From: Nonomuraea roseoviolacea subsp. carminata
GTDB lineage: Bacteria > Actinomycetota > Actinomycetes > Streptosporangiales > Streptosporangiaceae
NCBI RefSeq assembly: GCF_024172185.1
Contig: NZ_JAMZEC010000001.1
Span: 2,914,001-2,978,000 of the forward strand
Reading direction: 5' to 3'
DNA: 64,000 nucleotides
Position 1 is the first letter of the stretch, and each line of letters opens with the position of its first letter. Of this stretch, positions 26,160 through 33,241 are shown piece by piece. Position numbers and translations under genes: made by a program. The notes beneath the pieces were generated by a model. It was not told where the DNA came from and ran no database searches. It worked only from the letters and a program-made list of their open reading frames with translations.

Positions 26160-26882
26160 ATGGACGCCCGCATCACCGACGAACCGGCCAAGGCCCGCAC
26201 GGATCTCCCCCCGGCTTCTCCCCCGGGCGGCGCCACCGGATCGCGACCGACCGACGGATCCCGATCGGCAGGTGCGTCCCGACCGGTAGGTGCGTCCCGG
26301 TCGATCGGCGCCGACGCCGTCCGGCGCGCCGGTGCCGGGCTCACGGCCGGGGCCCTCACCTGGGCGGCGGCCATCTCCGTCTTCGGCTCGACCGGCGTCG
26401 GCGTGGGCGAGCGCGTCGTGGACCTGACCGGCCTGTGCTTCCAGCTCGGCGTGTTCTGCCTGCTGTGGGTGCAGATGCGGACCCGGGCCCTCGGCACCTC
26501 CCGCGCCGCCGCCGTCGCGCTCCGCGTCGAGGCGGTCGTGCTCGGCGTGGCCTCCGTCTGGTCGCTGCTGCACGGCGTCCTGCCCGACGACCTCAAGAAC
26601 GGGGCCTGGCTGGCCCCGCTGGACATGTGCTGGCCGCTGTCGATGCTCGGCATGGCCGCCATCAGCGTGAAGCTCGCCGCCGCCGGCCGATGGAGGGGGC
26701 TGCTGCGCTGGTGGCCGCTGGTCGCCGAGAGCTGGGCGGTCGTCACCGTCCCCAGCTTCCTGCTGGTGGGCGAGGACCTCTCCCGCTGGGTGGGCGCCGG
26801 CCACCTGGTCATCGGGTACGCGGCGCTCGGCCTGCTGCTCGTCACCCGGCCGGACGACGTCCTGAACTCCGGAAAGGGCTGA
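26160..26882 (+). CDS. Membrane protein with disordered N-terminus
   Basis: 240 residues from the ATG at 26160 (AGGAGG upstream). The first ~55 residues are polar, with a repeated GASR/VGAS pattern. Five hydrophobic segments follow (LTAGALTWAAAISVFGS, FQLGVFCLLWVQM, VVLGVASVWSLLHGV, LSMLGMAAISVKLA, AWAVVTVPSFLLVG, HLVIGYAALGLLLV). No known domain was recognised. It ends 4 nt before the SARP gene and is probably co-transcribed with it. Confidence 0.72.
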   Translation: MDARITDEPAKARTDLPPASPPGGATGSRPTDGSRSAGASRPVGASRSIGADAVRRAGAGLTAGALTWAAAISVFGSTGVGVGERVVDLTGLCFQLGVFCLLWVQMRTRALGTSRAAAVALRVEAVVLGVASVWSLLHGVLPDDLKNGAWLAPLDMCWPLSMLGMAAISVKLAAAGRWRGLLRWWPLVAESWAVVTVPSFLLVGEDLSRWVGAGHLVIGYAALGLLLVTRPDDVLNSGKG

Positions 26883-26886
26883 GCCG

Positions 26887-27870
26887 GTGGAGTTCCGAGT
26901 CCTCGGACCGCTGGAGGCGCGCGACGACACGGGCCGGGCCGCCGCGCTCGGCGGCCCCCGCCCGCGCACCGTGCTGGCCCGGCTGCTGGCCGCGCCGGGC
27001 GCGACGGTCTCCACCGACGCCCTGATCCACGCCCTGTACGGGGACCGGCCGCCGCCCAGCGCCCTGCCGTCGCTGCACGCGTACGTGTCCCATCTGCGCC
27101 GCGCGCTCGAACCCGGGCGCCGGCCGCGCTCCCGGCAGGCCCTGCTGGTCAGCCGCCCGCCCGGCTACCTGCTGGAGACCGGCCGAGTGGACGCGATCCG
27201 CTTCACCGAGCTCGTGGACCAGGCGGGACGGCGACCGCCCGGCGCGGCCCTGGCCTGCCTGGAGGAGGCGCTGGGGCTGTGGCGGGGGCAGCCGTACGCC
27301 GAGTTCGACGACCAGCCGTGGGCGGTCGCGGAGGTCAGGCGGCTGAACGAGGCGCGGCTGGTCGCCGTGGAGCGGCACGCCCGGGCACTGCTCGCGCTGC
27401 GCCGTCCCGACGCCGTGATCGCGACGCTGGAGGCCGAGACGACGGCCGGCCCGCTGCGCGAGCGGCTGTGGTGCCTGCTCGCGCTCTCGCTGTACCGTAC
27501 GGGCCGGCAGGCGGAGGCGCTGGGCGTGCTCCGCCGGGCGGGACGGCTGCTGGCCGACCAGCTCGGCCTCGACCCCGGCCCTGAGCTGCGCGCCCTGGAA
27601 CGCGACATCCTCCACCACGCGCCCTCCCTCGACGCGGCTCCAGCCCCCGGCCCGGGCCCGGGCCCGGATCCGAGCCGGGAGCTGAGCCGGGATCGGAGCC
27701 CGGATCGGAGCCCGGATCGGAGCCCGGATCCAGGCCCTGCCCTCGGCCCGGCCGCTCCCCCGCGCCGCGAATGCGCCCGCCGCAGGTCGGCGGCCCCGCG
27801 CCGGGCAGGGGAGGCGGGACCGGAAATGTCGGTCCGGGCCCGTACCCTGTGCCGATGGCGGCACCCGTGA
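26887..27870 (+). CDS. SARP-family transcriptional activator (short form)
   Basis: 327 residues from GTG 26887. Residues about 1-95 are the OmpR-type winged helix (EFRVLGPLEARDD, VSTDALIHALYGD, LHAYVSHLRRALEPG) and about 100-245 the bacterial transcriptional activator domain (FTELVDQAGRR, ALGLWRGQPYAEFDD, LSLYRTGRQAEALGVLRRA). The last 80 residues are low-complexity Pro/Arg/Ser with a 12-bp repeat encoding RSPD units. Stand-alone SARPs usually end after the activator domain, so this tail may be a non-functional extension. Such proteins activate secondary-metabolism or peptide gene sets. Confidence 0.88.
   Translation: MEFRVLGPLEARDDTGRAAALGGPRPRTVLARLLAAPGATVSTDALIHALYGDRPPPSALPSLHAYVSHLRRALEPGRRPRSRQALLVSRPPGYLLETGRVDAIRFTELVDQAGRRPPGAALACLEEALGLWRGQPYAEFDDQPWAVAEVRRLNEARLVAVERHARALLALRRPDAVIATLEAETTAGPLRERLWCLLALSLYRTGRQAEALGVLRRAGRLLADQLGLDPGPELRALERDILHHAPSLDAAPAPGPGPGPDPSRELSRDRSPDRSPDRSPDPGPALGPAAPPRRECARRRSAAPRRAGEAGPEMSVRARTLCRWRHP
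27690..27731. repeat. 12-bp tandem repeat in the SARP C-terminal tail
   Basis: GGATCGGAGCCC is repeated at 27690, 27702 and 27714 with a partial fourth copy, encoding (R/D)RSPD units. It lies in the low-complexity tail of the SARP gene. Confidence 0.8.
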
Positions 27871-27921
27871 ACCGGCCCGCCACCCCCTCACACGTCGAAC
27901 GGCACGAATCGAGGCACGATC

Positions 27922-28707
27922 TTGAGCACGGTCATCTCCCAGGACGGCACGGTCATCGACTACGACCGCCACGGTGACGGGCCCGCGATCATCTTCATCG
28001 GCGGCGCCACCCAGTACCGCGCCATCGACCCGAACACCGCGGAGGTCGCCCGGCGGCTCGCCGGCGAGGGCTTCACGGCGATCGACTACGACCGGCGCGG
28101 ACGCGGCCGGTCCGGCGACACCGCGCCGTGGGCGCTGGAGCGGGAGGTCGAGGACGTCGCGGCGCTGGTCAAGGCGGCCGGCGGCACCGCGACCCTCTAC
28201 AGCAGCTCGTCCGGGGCGACCGTGGCGCTGGCCGCCGCGCAGGCCGGCGTCGGCGTCACCGCGCTCGCCCTCTACGAGCCGCCGCTGTTCGCCGGCCTCG
28301 ACCACGGCGAGCACCTGACGACGATGCGCGCCCTGCTGGCCGAGGGCAAGCATGACGAGGCGATGCGCTACGAGATGACCGCGGTGTTCGGCGTGCCGGC
28401 CGAGGCCGTCGAGGGCATGGCCCAGGGCCCCGGCTGGGCCGACCTGGTGGCGGTCGCGCCCACGCTCGTCTACGACCTCGCGGCCGTCCACGACGTCAAC
28501 ACCGACCCCGACTGGGCCGGCCGCTGGTCCGCGGTCACGGTGCCGACGATCGTGTACTCGGGCGACCAGACGTTCCCCGGCATGCCGGAGGCCGCCGACG
28601 CGGTGGCGGCCGCCCTGCCCGACGCCACCCGCCGCGTCCTCCCGGGCCAGGGTCACGGCCCGTCCCCCGACGCCATCGTCCCGGCGCTCCTGGAGTTCCT
28701 CCGCTAG
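27922..28707 (+). CDS. Alpha/beta hydrolase
   Basis: 261 residues from a TTG at 27922. Oxyanion-hole region AIIFIGGATQYRA, nucleophile elbow in LYSSSSGATVALAAA (G/S-x-S-x-G type), acid in VPTIVYSGDQTFPGMPEAAD and catalytic His in VLPGQGHGPSPDAI. Cytosolic. Substrate unknown. The lack of an ATG and of a strong ribosome site makes the exact start uncertain, but the N-terminal strand MSTVISQDGTVIDYDRHGDG matches the usual beginning of the family. Confidence 0.87.
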   Translation: MSTVISQDGTVIDYDRHGDGPAIIFIGGATQYRAIDPNTAEVARRLAGEGFTAIDYDRRGRGRSGDTAPWALEREVEDVAALVKAAGGTATLYSSSSGATVALAAAQAGVGVTALALYEPPLFAGLDHGEHLTTMRALLAEGKHDEAMRYEMTAVFGVPAEAVEGMAQGPGWADLVAVAPTLVYDLAAVHDVNTDPDWAGRWSAVTVPTIVYSGDQTFPGMPEAADAVAAALPDATRRVLPGQGHGPSPDAIVPALLEFLR

Positions 28708-28753
28708 GGACAACGTGCGATCATCGTGGCCATGACATCGACCAGAAAGGGCC

Positions 28754-29106
28754 ATGCCGCGTAGGCGCCCTTCCGAGGTCCGTACGCGCAGGTCGTCGTG
28801 CGGCACCCACAGAGACCTGGTCCACCATGTCCCGGGGCTCGGCCGTCGCCCCATGGTCGCGGTGGTCGCCCTCGAACACACCCGGATGTGGCCGGGGGCC
28901 GTGGCGGACGCCCTGGTGGCCTGGCAGCACGCGGCCCTCCTCGGCAGCGCCGACCGTCTCCTCCATAGGTGCCTCTGCGACGAGTGCACCGGCTACGCGC
29001 CCCGCCTGCGGCTGGACCAGGCTCTCCTCGCCCTGCCGCCGTGGCCGCACGACATCTGTACGCCCTGGTGCTCCCGATCGACCGCTACTACATCGCCCGC
29101 CGGTGA
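28754..29106 (+). pseudogene. Conserved hypothetical gene, apparently frameshifted
   Basis: From the ATG at 28754 the frame reads VAVVALEHTRMWPGAVADAL, WQHAALLGSADRLLHRCLCD and YAPRLRLDQALLALPP, then changes to an unlikely sequence. In the next frame, from about 29038, the codons read AVAARHLYALVLPIDRYYIA and end at TGA 29104-29106. Joining the two with a -1 shift near the CCGCCG at 29036-29041 gives a coherent protein of about 117 residues. Third-position GC agrees with the switch. I recall similar small proteins in actinomycetes but know no function. It is either a real disruption, a sequencing error or a programmed shift. Confidence 0.6.
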
Positions 29107-29110
29107 GGCG

Positions 29111-29227
29111 CTACCTGCGGCTGCGCAGCAGCGTCACGGTGAGCCAGATGACAGTGGGCAGCAGGAGGAGCACCACGGGCACGACCAGGGCGCCGACGAT
29201 GAGTTCGTCGTCGTAAGGGGTGCTCAT
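29111..29227 (-). CDS. 38-residue single-span membrane protein
   Basis: Short gene on the minus strand. It reads MSTPYDDELIVGALVVPVVL and continues LLLPTVIWLTVTLLRSRR, ending in TAG at 29111-29113. An acidic N-terminus, one hydrophobic span of about 22 residues and a basic C-terminus give a clear small membrane protein. A GTG six codons upstream (29245) is an alternative start. Function unknown. It lies between the frameshifted gene and the FtsX-like gene. Confidence 0.55.
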   Translation of the reverse strand: MSTPYDDELIVGALVVPVVLLLLPTVIWLTVTLLRSRR

Positions 29228-29426
29228 GAAGGCGTCGTCGTCCACGGCGCGACCCTACCGGCCGGAGTCCCGGCGCGGAGCCGGGTCTGAGAAGCCGGAC
29301 GGGACAACCACACCGTCAGCTCGGCGCACCACGTCTCTTCACCGTTCACGCTGAACCACGGGATCGAGTTCGCCAGGAGGTCGCGCCGACCGAAGGTCGT
29401 CACGTTAGTCAGCCGCGGACGAGCGA

Positions 29427-30878
29427 TCAACCCCCGCCTCGGTTACCGCGCCGGGTCGTACCGAGAACCGCGGCGATGGCGGCGACGAGGACGGGCAGAC
29501 CGGCGACGAGCACGGCGATCGCCGGCCACGGGGGCTCGAAGGGCACCCGTGGCGGCGATTCCCACTCGCCCGGGGCCGTCAGCGGCCACGCCAGTTGCAG
29601 GCCCATGACACATCCGGCGGCCGCGCCCGTCACCGTTCCGCAGGCCGCCACGAGCCCCGCGTGGCAGGCGGCGAACCACCGCAGGCTCGGACCGCCGCCG
29701 ACGCGCAGCAGCACGCGCATCGGGCGGGAGTCGGCGGGTGTCCGGCGGGTCATGGTCAACGCCGCCCCGAGGGCGAGGGCGATCGCCGCCCCGGCGAAGA
29801 CCTTCCAGCCGTCCTGGGCCTGGAACCCCTGCTCGACGAAGGTGGTCCCCGAGGCGCCGAGCCGGCGGTCGAGCCGCTCCTGCTCGATCGCCGTGGTGCG
29901 GTGAACGGAGGGGTCGATGAGCAGTTCCTCCGGCTCCGGTCGGCAGCCGAGCTCCCGCACGGCCGGCGCCGGGAGGAAGATCTTCTCCTCCTGCGGGGCG
30001 GCGGGTCTGGCGGCGGTCGCGGAGAGGATCTTGGTCGTGGACGACGTGTCGCCGTTCCCGCAGGCTTCGTAGTCGACCGTCACCTTGTCGACGTCCGTGC
30101 CATCAGCCGTGACGATCACGGCCGTCTGCTCGTCGTACGGCGTCGAGGGGTCTCCGGTGAGATAGCGGAGCAGCCCCTCGTCACCGATCACCACGGCCGA
30201 GACATCGCTCTCCCGCTCCCCGTCCACCTTGTGGACGTTCAGGCTCAGGTATCCGAGCACCGGCCGGCGGTAGCTCTGCACGATCGGCACCCCCGGCAGC
30301 TCCTGCTGGACGGCCGCGCGTACGGCCGCCGCCTGTTCCGCCGAGGGCCAGGTCACCACGAGGGCGCCGGAGCGGGCCTGCGGACTGTACGCGGCCCTCT
30401 CCTGCGCCGTCTGGGCCGTACCGACGATCATGAAGGTGAGCGCGAGCGCCGTCGCACTCGCCGTCGTCGCCGCCACCGCGGCCGCCCGGGGGCCGGCCGC
30501 GCCCTGAGCCGCCAGGCGGACCGGCGCCGCCAGCCGTACCGCCCGCCTCCCGAGCAGCGCCGCCAGCCATGGGACGAACGGGCCGATGCCGAGGAGGAGC
30601 AGCGCCGCACCCGCCAGAGCCGCGAGAAGAATGAAGGCCAGCGCGGGGTCGTGGGGCACGACCACGCGCGAGGACCGCGCAGTGACCACCAGCAGCGCGA
30701 CACCGGCGGCCGTCAGAACCACTCCCCAGACCAGGTGGGGCCGGCTCAGGCGAGCATGGCGGCTGATCGGGGCGGTGCGGGCCGCGAGCATCACGGAGCC
30801 GTACACGGGCGCGATGACGACGCACAGGATCGTCACCATCAGCGCGGCGTCGAGCACCGCCAAGATCACTTCCTCCAC
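29427..30878 (-). CDS. FtsX-like ABC permease, orphan
   Basis: 483 residues. Membrane segments at about 8-30, 48-66, 78-110 and 138-155, then a large extracytoplasmic region of about 190 residues (VTWPSAEQAAAVRAAVQQEL...), and three further spans at the C-terminus. This resembles the second half of a MacB/FtsX-type permease, which is often about 800 residues, so the gene may be a half-size or N-terminally shortened version. No ATPase gene is next to it. It starts at GTG 30878; a GGAGGAA inside the first codons suggests that a slightly later start (TTG 30863 or GTG 30857) may be the real one. Confidence 0.72.
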   Translation of the reverse strand: MEEVILAVLDAALMVTILCVVIAPVYGSVMLAARTAPISRHARLSRPHLVWGVVLTAAGVALLVVTARSSRVVVPHDPALAFILLAALAGAALLLLGIGPFVPWLAALLGRRAVRLAAPVRLAAQGAAGPRAAAVAATTASATALALTFMIVGTAQTAQERAAYSPQARSGALVVTWPSAEQAAAVRAAVQQELPGVPIVQSYRRPVLGYLSLNVHKVDGERESDVSAVVIGDEGLLRYLTGDPSTPYDEQTAVIVTADGTDVDKVTVDYEACGNGDTSSTTKILSATAARPAAPQEEKIFLPAPAVRELGCRPEPEELLIDPSVHRTTAIEQERLDRRLGASGTTFVEQGFQAQDGWKVFAGAAIALALGAALTMTRRTPADSRPMRVLLRVGGGPSLRWFAACHAGLVAACGTVTGAAAGCVMGLQLAWPLTAPGEWESPPRVPFEPPWPAIAVLVAGLPVLVAAIAAVLGTTRRGNRGGG

Positions 30879-30939
30879 AGGCAGATCGTACGCATCGCCG
30901 TCCGGTCGAGGACGTGGAGCCGCCAGAGCGGGATCTGCG

Positions 30940-30973
30940 GGTGCTGGCGTACTCGCAGAAGTACGCCAGCACC
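30940..30973. repeat. Perfect 13-bp inverted repeat
   Basis: GGTGCTGGCGTAC at 30940-30952 and its exact complement at 30961-30973 with an 8-nt loop. It lies in the 230-nt gap between the divergently transcribed FtsX-like gene and the DUF5946-like gene. It could be a terminator for an unseen transcript, an operator or an RNA hairpin. Confidence 0.6.
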
Positions 30974-31109
30974 ACCCCGCGCGACCAGGTCCACGCCCGC
31001 TCGGCCCGGGGAGATCGCCTCACCAGGGCACGCACCGGCCATGCACCGGCCGTTCGGCGCCGGGAAATGCGATCGACAAGGCCGTCGCCGTCCGCCTATG
31101 GTGCGGGCC

Positions 31110-31583
31110 ATGACGGATCAGTGCGAGTGCGGGGCGACGGCCGGCCCGCTCGGCGTGTGCGTGGACTACTACCACGGCATCCTGGCCGAGGAGCAGGCCG
31201 ATCCGCAGATGTATGCCTGGCACGCGCCCGTGGTCTGCGCGTACCTCCTGCAGCACCCGTCCCGGGCTCGCGAGAAGTACCTGGACGGCCAGTTCCGGCA
31301 GTTGCAGCTCTACGTGGACCAGGGCCTCGACGCGCTGCTGCGCGTGGCGGCTCACCAGGTGGCGCGCAACGGGCACGGCGCACGGTCCGGCTACGACATG
31401 GAGCCTTTGGCGCCGTACGAGCCGCTTCCGGTGGGCGGGCCTCCCGAGCGGTTCCGCGCCGCGTTCTCGGGCCTGCCGTTCAGGGAGGGCAGCTTCGTGG
31501 CCGACGGGCACGCCGCGTACGGCCGCCACATCCAGCTCATCGCCGAAGCGACGGTGGAGGGCTGGCGCTCCCTCCGGAGCTGA
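31110..31583 (+). CDS. DUF5946-like protein
   Basis: 157 residues from the ATG at 31110 (another ATG lies at 31098). The N-terminal CECGATAGPLGVCVDYYHGI is a likely zinc-binding cluster. The conserved core MYAWHAPVVCAYLLQHPSRA resembles DUF5946. It is cytosolic. The biochemical role of the family is not known to me. Confidence 0.65.
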   Translation: MTDQCECGATAGPLGVCVDYYHGILAEEQADPQMYAWHAPVVCAYLLQHPSRAREKYLDGQFRQLQLYVDQGLDALLRVAAHQVARNGHGARSGYDMEPLAPYEPLPVGGPPERFRAAFSGLPFREGSFVADGHAAYGRHIQLIAEATVEGWRSLRS

Positions 31584-31593
31584 GGCCCTGGCG

Positions 31594-31782
31594 ATGAGCA
31601 GGAGACGCTACGCCGCCCGAGGCGTACCCGGCGGCTACCGGATCTGGGACAACAGGTCTCGCCGATGGTGGGGCGAGCTCTACGAGCTGTGCCCCGACGA
31701 TCTGCTCAGCGAGCTGAACGGCGCCCGCGACCACGCGAAGATCACCGACCTGCTCCGGCGTCACCGCGCCATGAAGCGATGA
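31594..31782 (+). CDS. Small basic hypothetical protein, 62 residues
   Basis: Begins MSRRRYAARGVPGGYRIWDN and continues RSRRWWGELYELCPDDLLSE. The aromatic-rich YRIWDNRSRRWWG motif, a single WW-like beta hairpin, is followed by two helices. It starts 11 nt after the previous gene and is probably in the same transcript. No function recognised. Confidence 0.6.
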   Translation: MSRRRYAARGVPGGYRIWDNRSRRWWGELYELCPDDLLSELNGARDHAKITDLLRRHRAMKR

Positions 31783-31792
31783 CCGCCCGTTG

Positions 31793-31809
31793 CTCTACAG
31801 CCTGTAGAG
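31793..31809. promoter_or_regulatory. Operator-like palindrome upstream of the DUF3817-like gene
   Basis: CTCTACA, GCC, TGTAGAG: a 7-bp perfect inverted repeat, 33 nt before the start codon at 31842. The TACA-n-TGTA core resembles sites bound by BlaI/MecI-type or TetR-type repressors. No such regulator is adjacent. Confidence 0.55.
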
Positions 31810-31841
31810 TGTGCGCGATCGTCCGAGTGGGAAGGTGAGGC

Positions 31842-32138
31842 ATGCTGCGCTGGTTCCGGGTCGTGGCGGTGGCCGAGGCGTGCTCCTGGGCGGGCCTGCT
31901 GGTCGGGATGTTCTTCAAGTACGTGGCCGCCACCGGCGAGCTCGGCGTGAAGATCTTCGGGCCGATCCACGGAGCGCTGTTCGTGCTGTACGCGGCCGGC
32001 GTGATCCTCTCGGCGCGGGAGGCCGGCTGGAGCCGGGGCGCGGTGGTGCTCGGCCTGGCGTGCGCGGTCCCGCCGTTCACCTCCGTGTGGTTCGAACGCC
32101 GGATGGCGGCGCGCGAACCGGCCGGTCAGCCCGCCTGA
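31842..32138 (+). CDS. DUF3817-family membrane protein
   Basis: 98 residues with three hydrophobic segments (VVAVAEACSWAGLLVGMFFK, FGPIHGALFVLYAAGVIL, GAVVLGLACAVPPFTSVW), ending in a positively charged tail. The pattern AEACSWAGLLVGMFFKY...KIFGPIHG...PPFTS matches the DUF3817 family. The function of the family is unknown. GGTGAGGC lies upstream of the start. Its 3' end overlaps the convergent ARPP-2-like gene by 13 nt. Confidence 0.82.
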   Translation: MLRWFRVVAVAEACSWAGLLVGMFFKYVAATGELGVKIFGPIHGALFVLYAAGVILSAREAGWSRGAVVLGLACAVPPFTSVWFERRMAAREPAGQPA

Positions 32139-33241
32139 CCCCGGCGACCGGCTCGGTAGTGGTCCAGGACGTGCCGGCGCAGCAGGTGGCCGAAGCCGGC
32201 GCGTTCGAGGCGTGATCCGAGATCCTCCGGGGTGGTCCCGAGGGCGGCGGCCGTGCGCCCGATGTGCCAGTCGTGCTCGGCCAGCCTGGTCAGCAGGTAG
32301 CCGCGCCTGATCTGCGCCTGCGACAGGCGGAAGGTCTTCAAGTAGGCGACCTGCCCGTCGTCGGAGGTGATCGTCTCCCCGATGTGGTTCTCCCGCCGCG
32401 GCTCGAAGCGCGGCAGGAAGCGGGAGAGGCGGAACGGCCCGAACCGGTAGACCTCCTCCACCCGGCCGGGCGACGACAGCATCCCCGCCGCCATGGTCGT
32501 GTCGTGGAAGGACGCCCACTCCCGTTCGTGCCGCTCGGCCGCCGCGCGCAGGTCGCCCAGCGACGCCACGCGCGAGGCGTCCACCACGGCGGGGACGTCG
32601 CGCACCGGGTGGTACAGGGCGTACTCGTGGATCAGCTCGCCGTACAGGTCGTGGATGAGCGTCGGGTGCAGCGCCCGGTAGTCGTCCGGGTGCGGCACCA
32701 CGGTCGCGGCGGCGAGCGCGTCGGCCACGTAGATCATCAGCCCGCACTGGCCGGGATAGATCTCGAAGATCCGCAGGGCGTCCGCCAGCCCGCTGATCTC
32801 GCCGCCGCTGTAGACGACCTCCACCCGCGGCGACAGGTCGCGGCGTGACCACTCCTCCCAGACGATCTCGGGCCCGTTGAAGTGCAGCGCCAGGTAGCCC
32901 TCGACGGCCAGGTGCATCGGCAGGAAGCGCAGCCGGTTCTTGTCGACGCGCCGCGCCATGCGGCGCCGCGTCCTGATGCCGATGTGGCGGACCGGCTCGT
33001 CGATCTGGGTCCCGTACGCGGCGGCGGGGGTCCCGTCGCGGGTCCAGGAGGCGACGAAGGCGTGCGGGATGTAGGCCCGGTAGCTCGTCCTGTCGGTCAG
33101 CGACACCACGGACGGCTCGTCGCCGTAGATCGTGGCGTGCAGCCGCAGGTCCAGGATGGGCTCGCGGCGGACCAGCGGCACCAGGCGCACCGACCCCCAG
33201 GTCTGCGCGGGCCGCGTCTCCAGCCCGGTCAGGTCGATCAT
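32126..33241 (-). CDS. ARPP-2-like domain protein coupled to the TROVE gene
   Basis: 371 residues. The first ~250 residues resemble what I recall as the ARPP-2 domain (RLVPLVRREPILDLRLHATI, TDRTSYRAYIPHAFVASWTR, GTPAAAYGTQI), followed by a helical C-terminus that includes LAEHDWHIGRTAAALG, helix-turn-helix-like. The assignment is from memory of the family and needs a profile search. The ATG overlaps the stop of the TROVE gene by 4 nt (ATGA), so the two proteins are made together. A role in RNA quality control or repair with the Ro-like protein is an inference from this coupling. Confidence 0.6.
   Translation of the reverse strand: MIDLTGLETRPAQTWGSVRLVPLVRREPILDLRLHATIYGDEPSVVSLTDRTSYRAYIPHAFVASWTRDGTPAAAYGTQIDEPVRHIGIRTRRRMARRVDKNRLRFLPMHLAVEGYLALHFNGPEIVWEEWSRRDLSPRVEVVYSGGEISGLADALRIFEIYPGQCGLMIYVADALAAATVVPHPDDYRALHPTLIHDLYGELIHEYALYHPVRDVPAVVDASRVASLGDLRAAAERHEREWASFHDTTMAAGMLSSPGRVEEVYRFGPFRLSRFLPRFEPRRENHIGETITSDDGQVAYLKTFRLSQAQIRRGYLLTRLAEHDWHIGRTAAALGTTPEDLGSRLERAGFGHLLRRHVLDHYRAGRRGQAG

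Noticed and set aside
29224-29430. Minus-strand frame of 68 residues upstream of the 38-residue membrane protein
   Set aside because: Part of it (ANSIPWFSVNGEETWC) looks slightly protein-like, but there is no ribosome site, no family and it overlaps the better-supported small gene.
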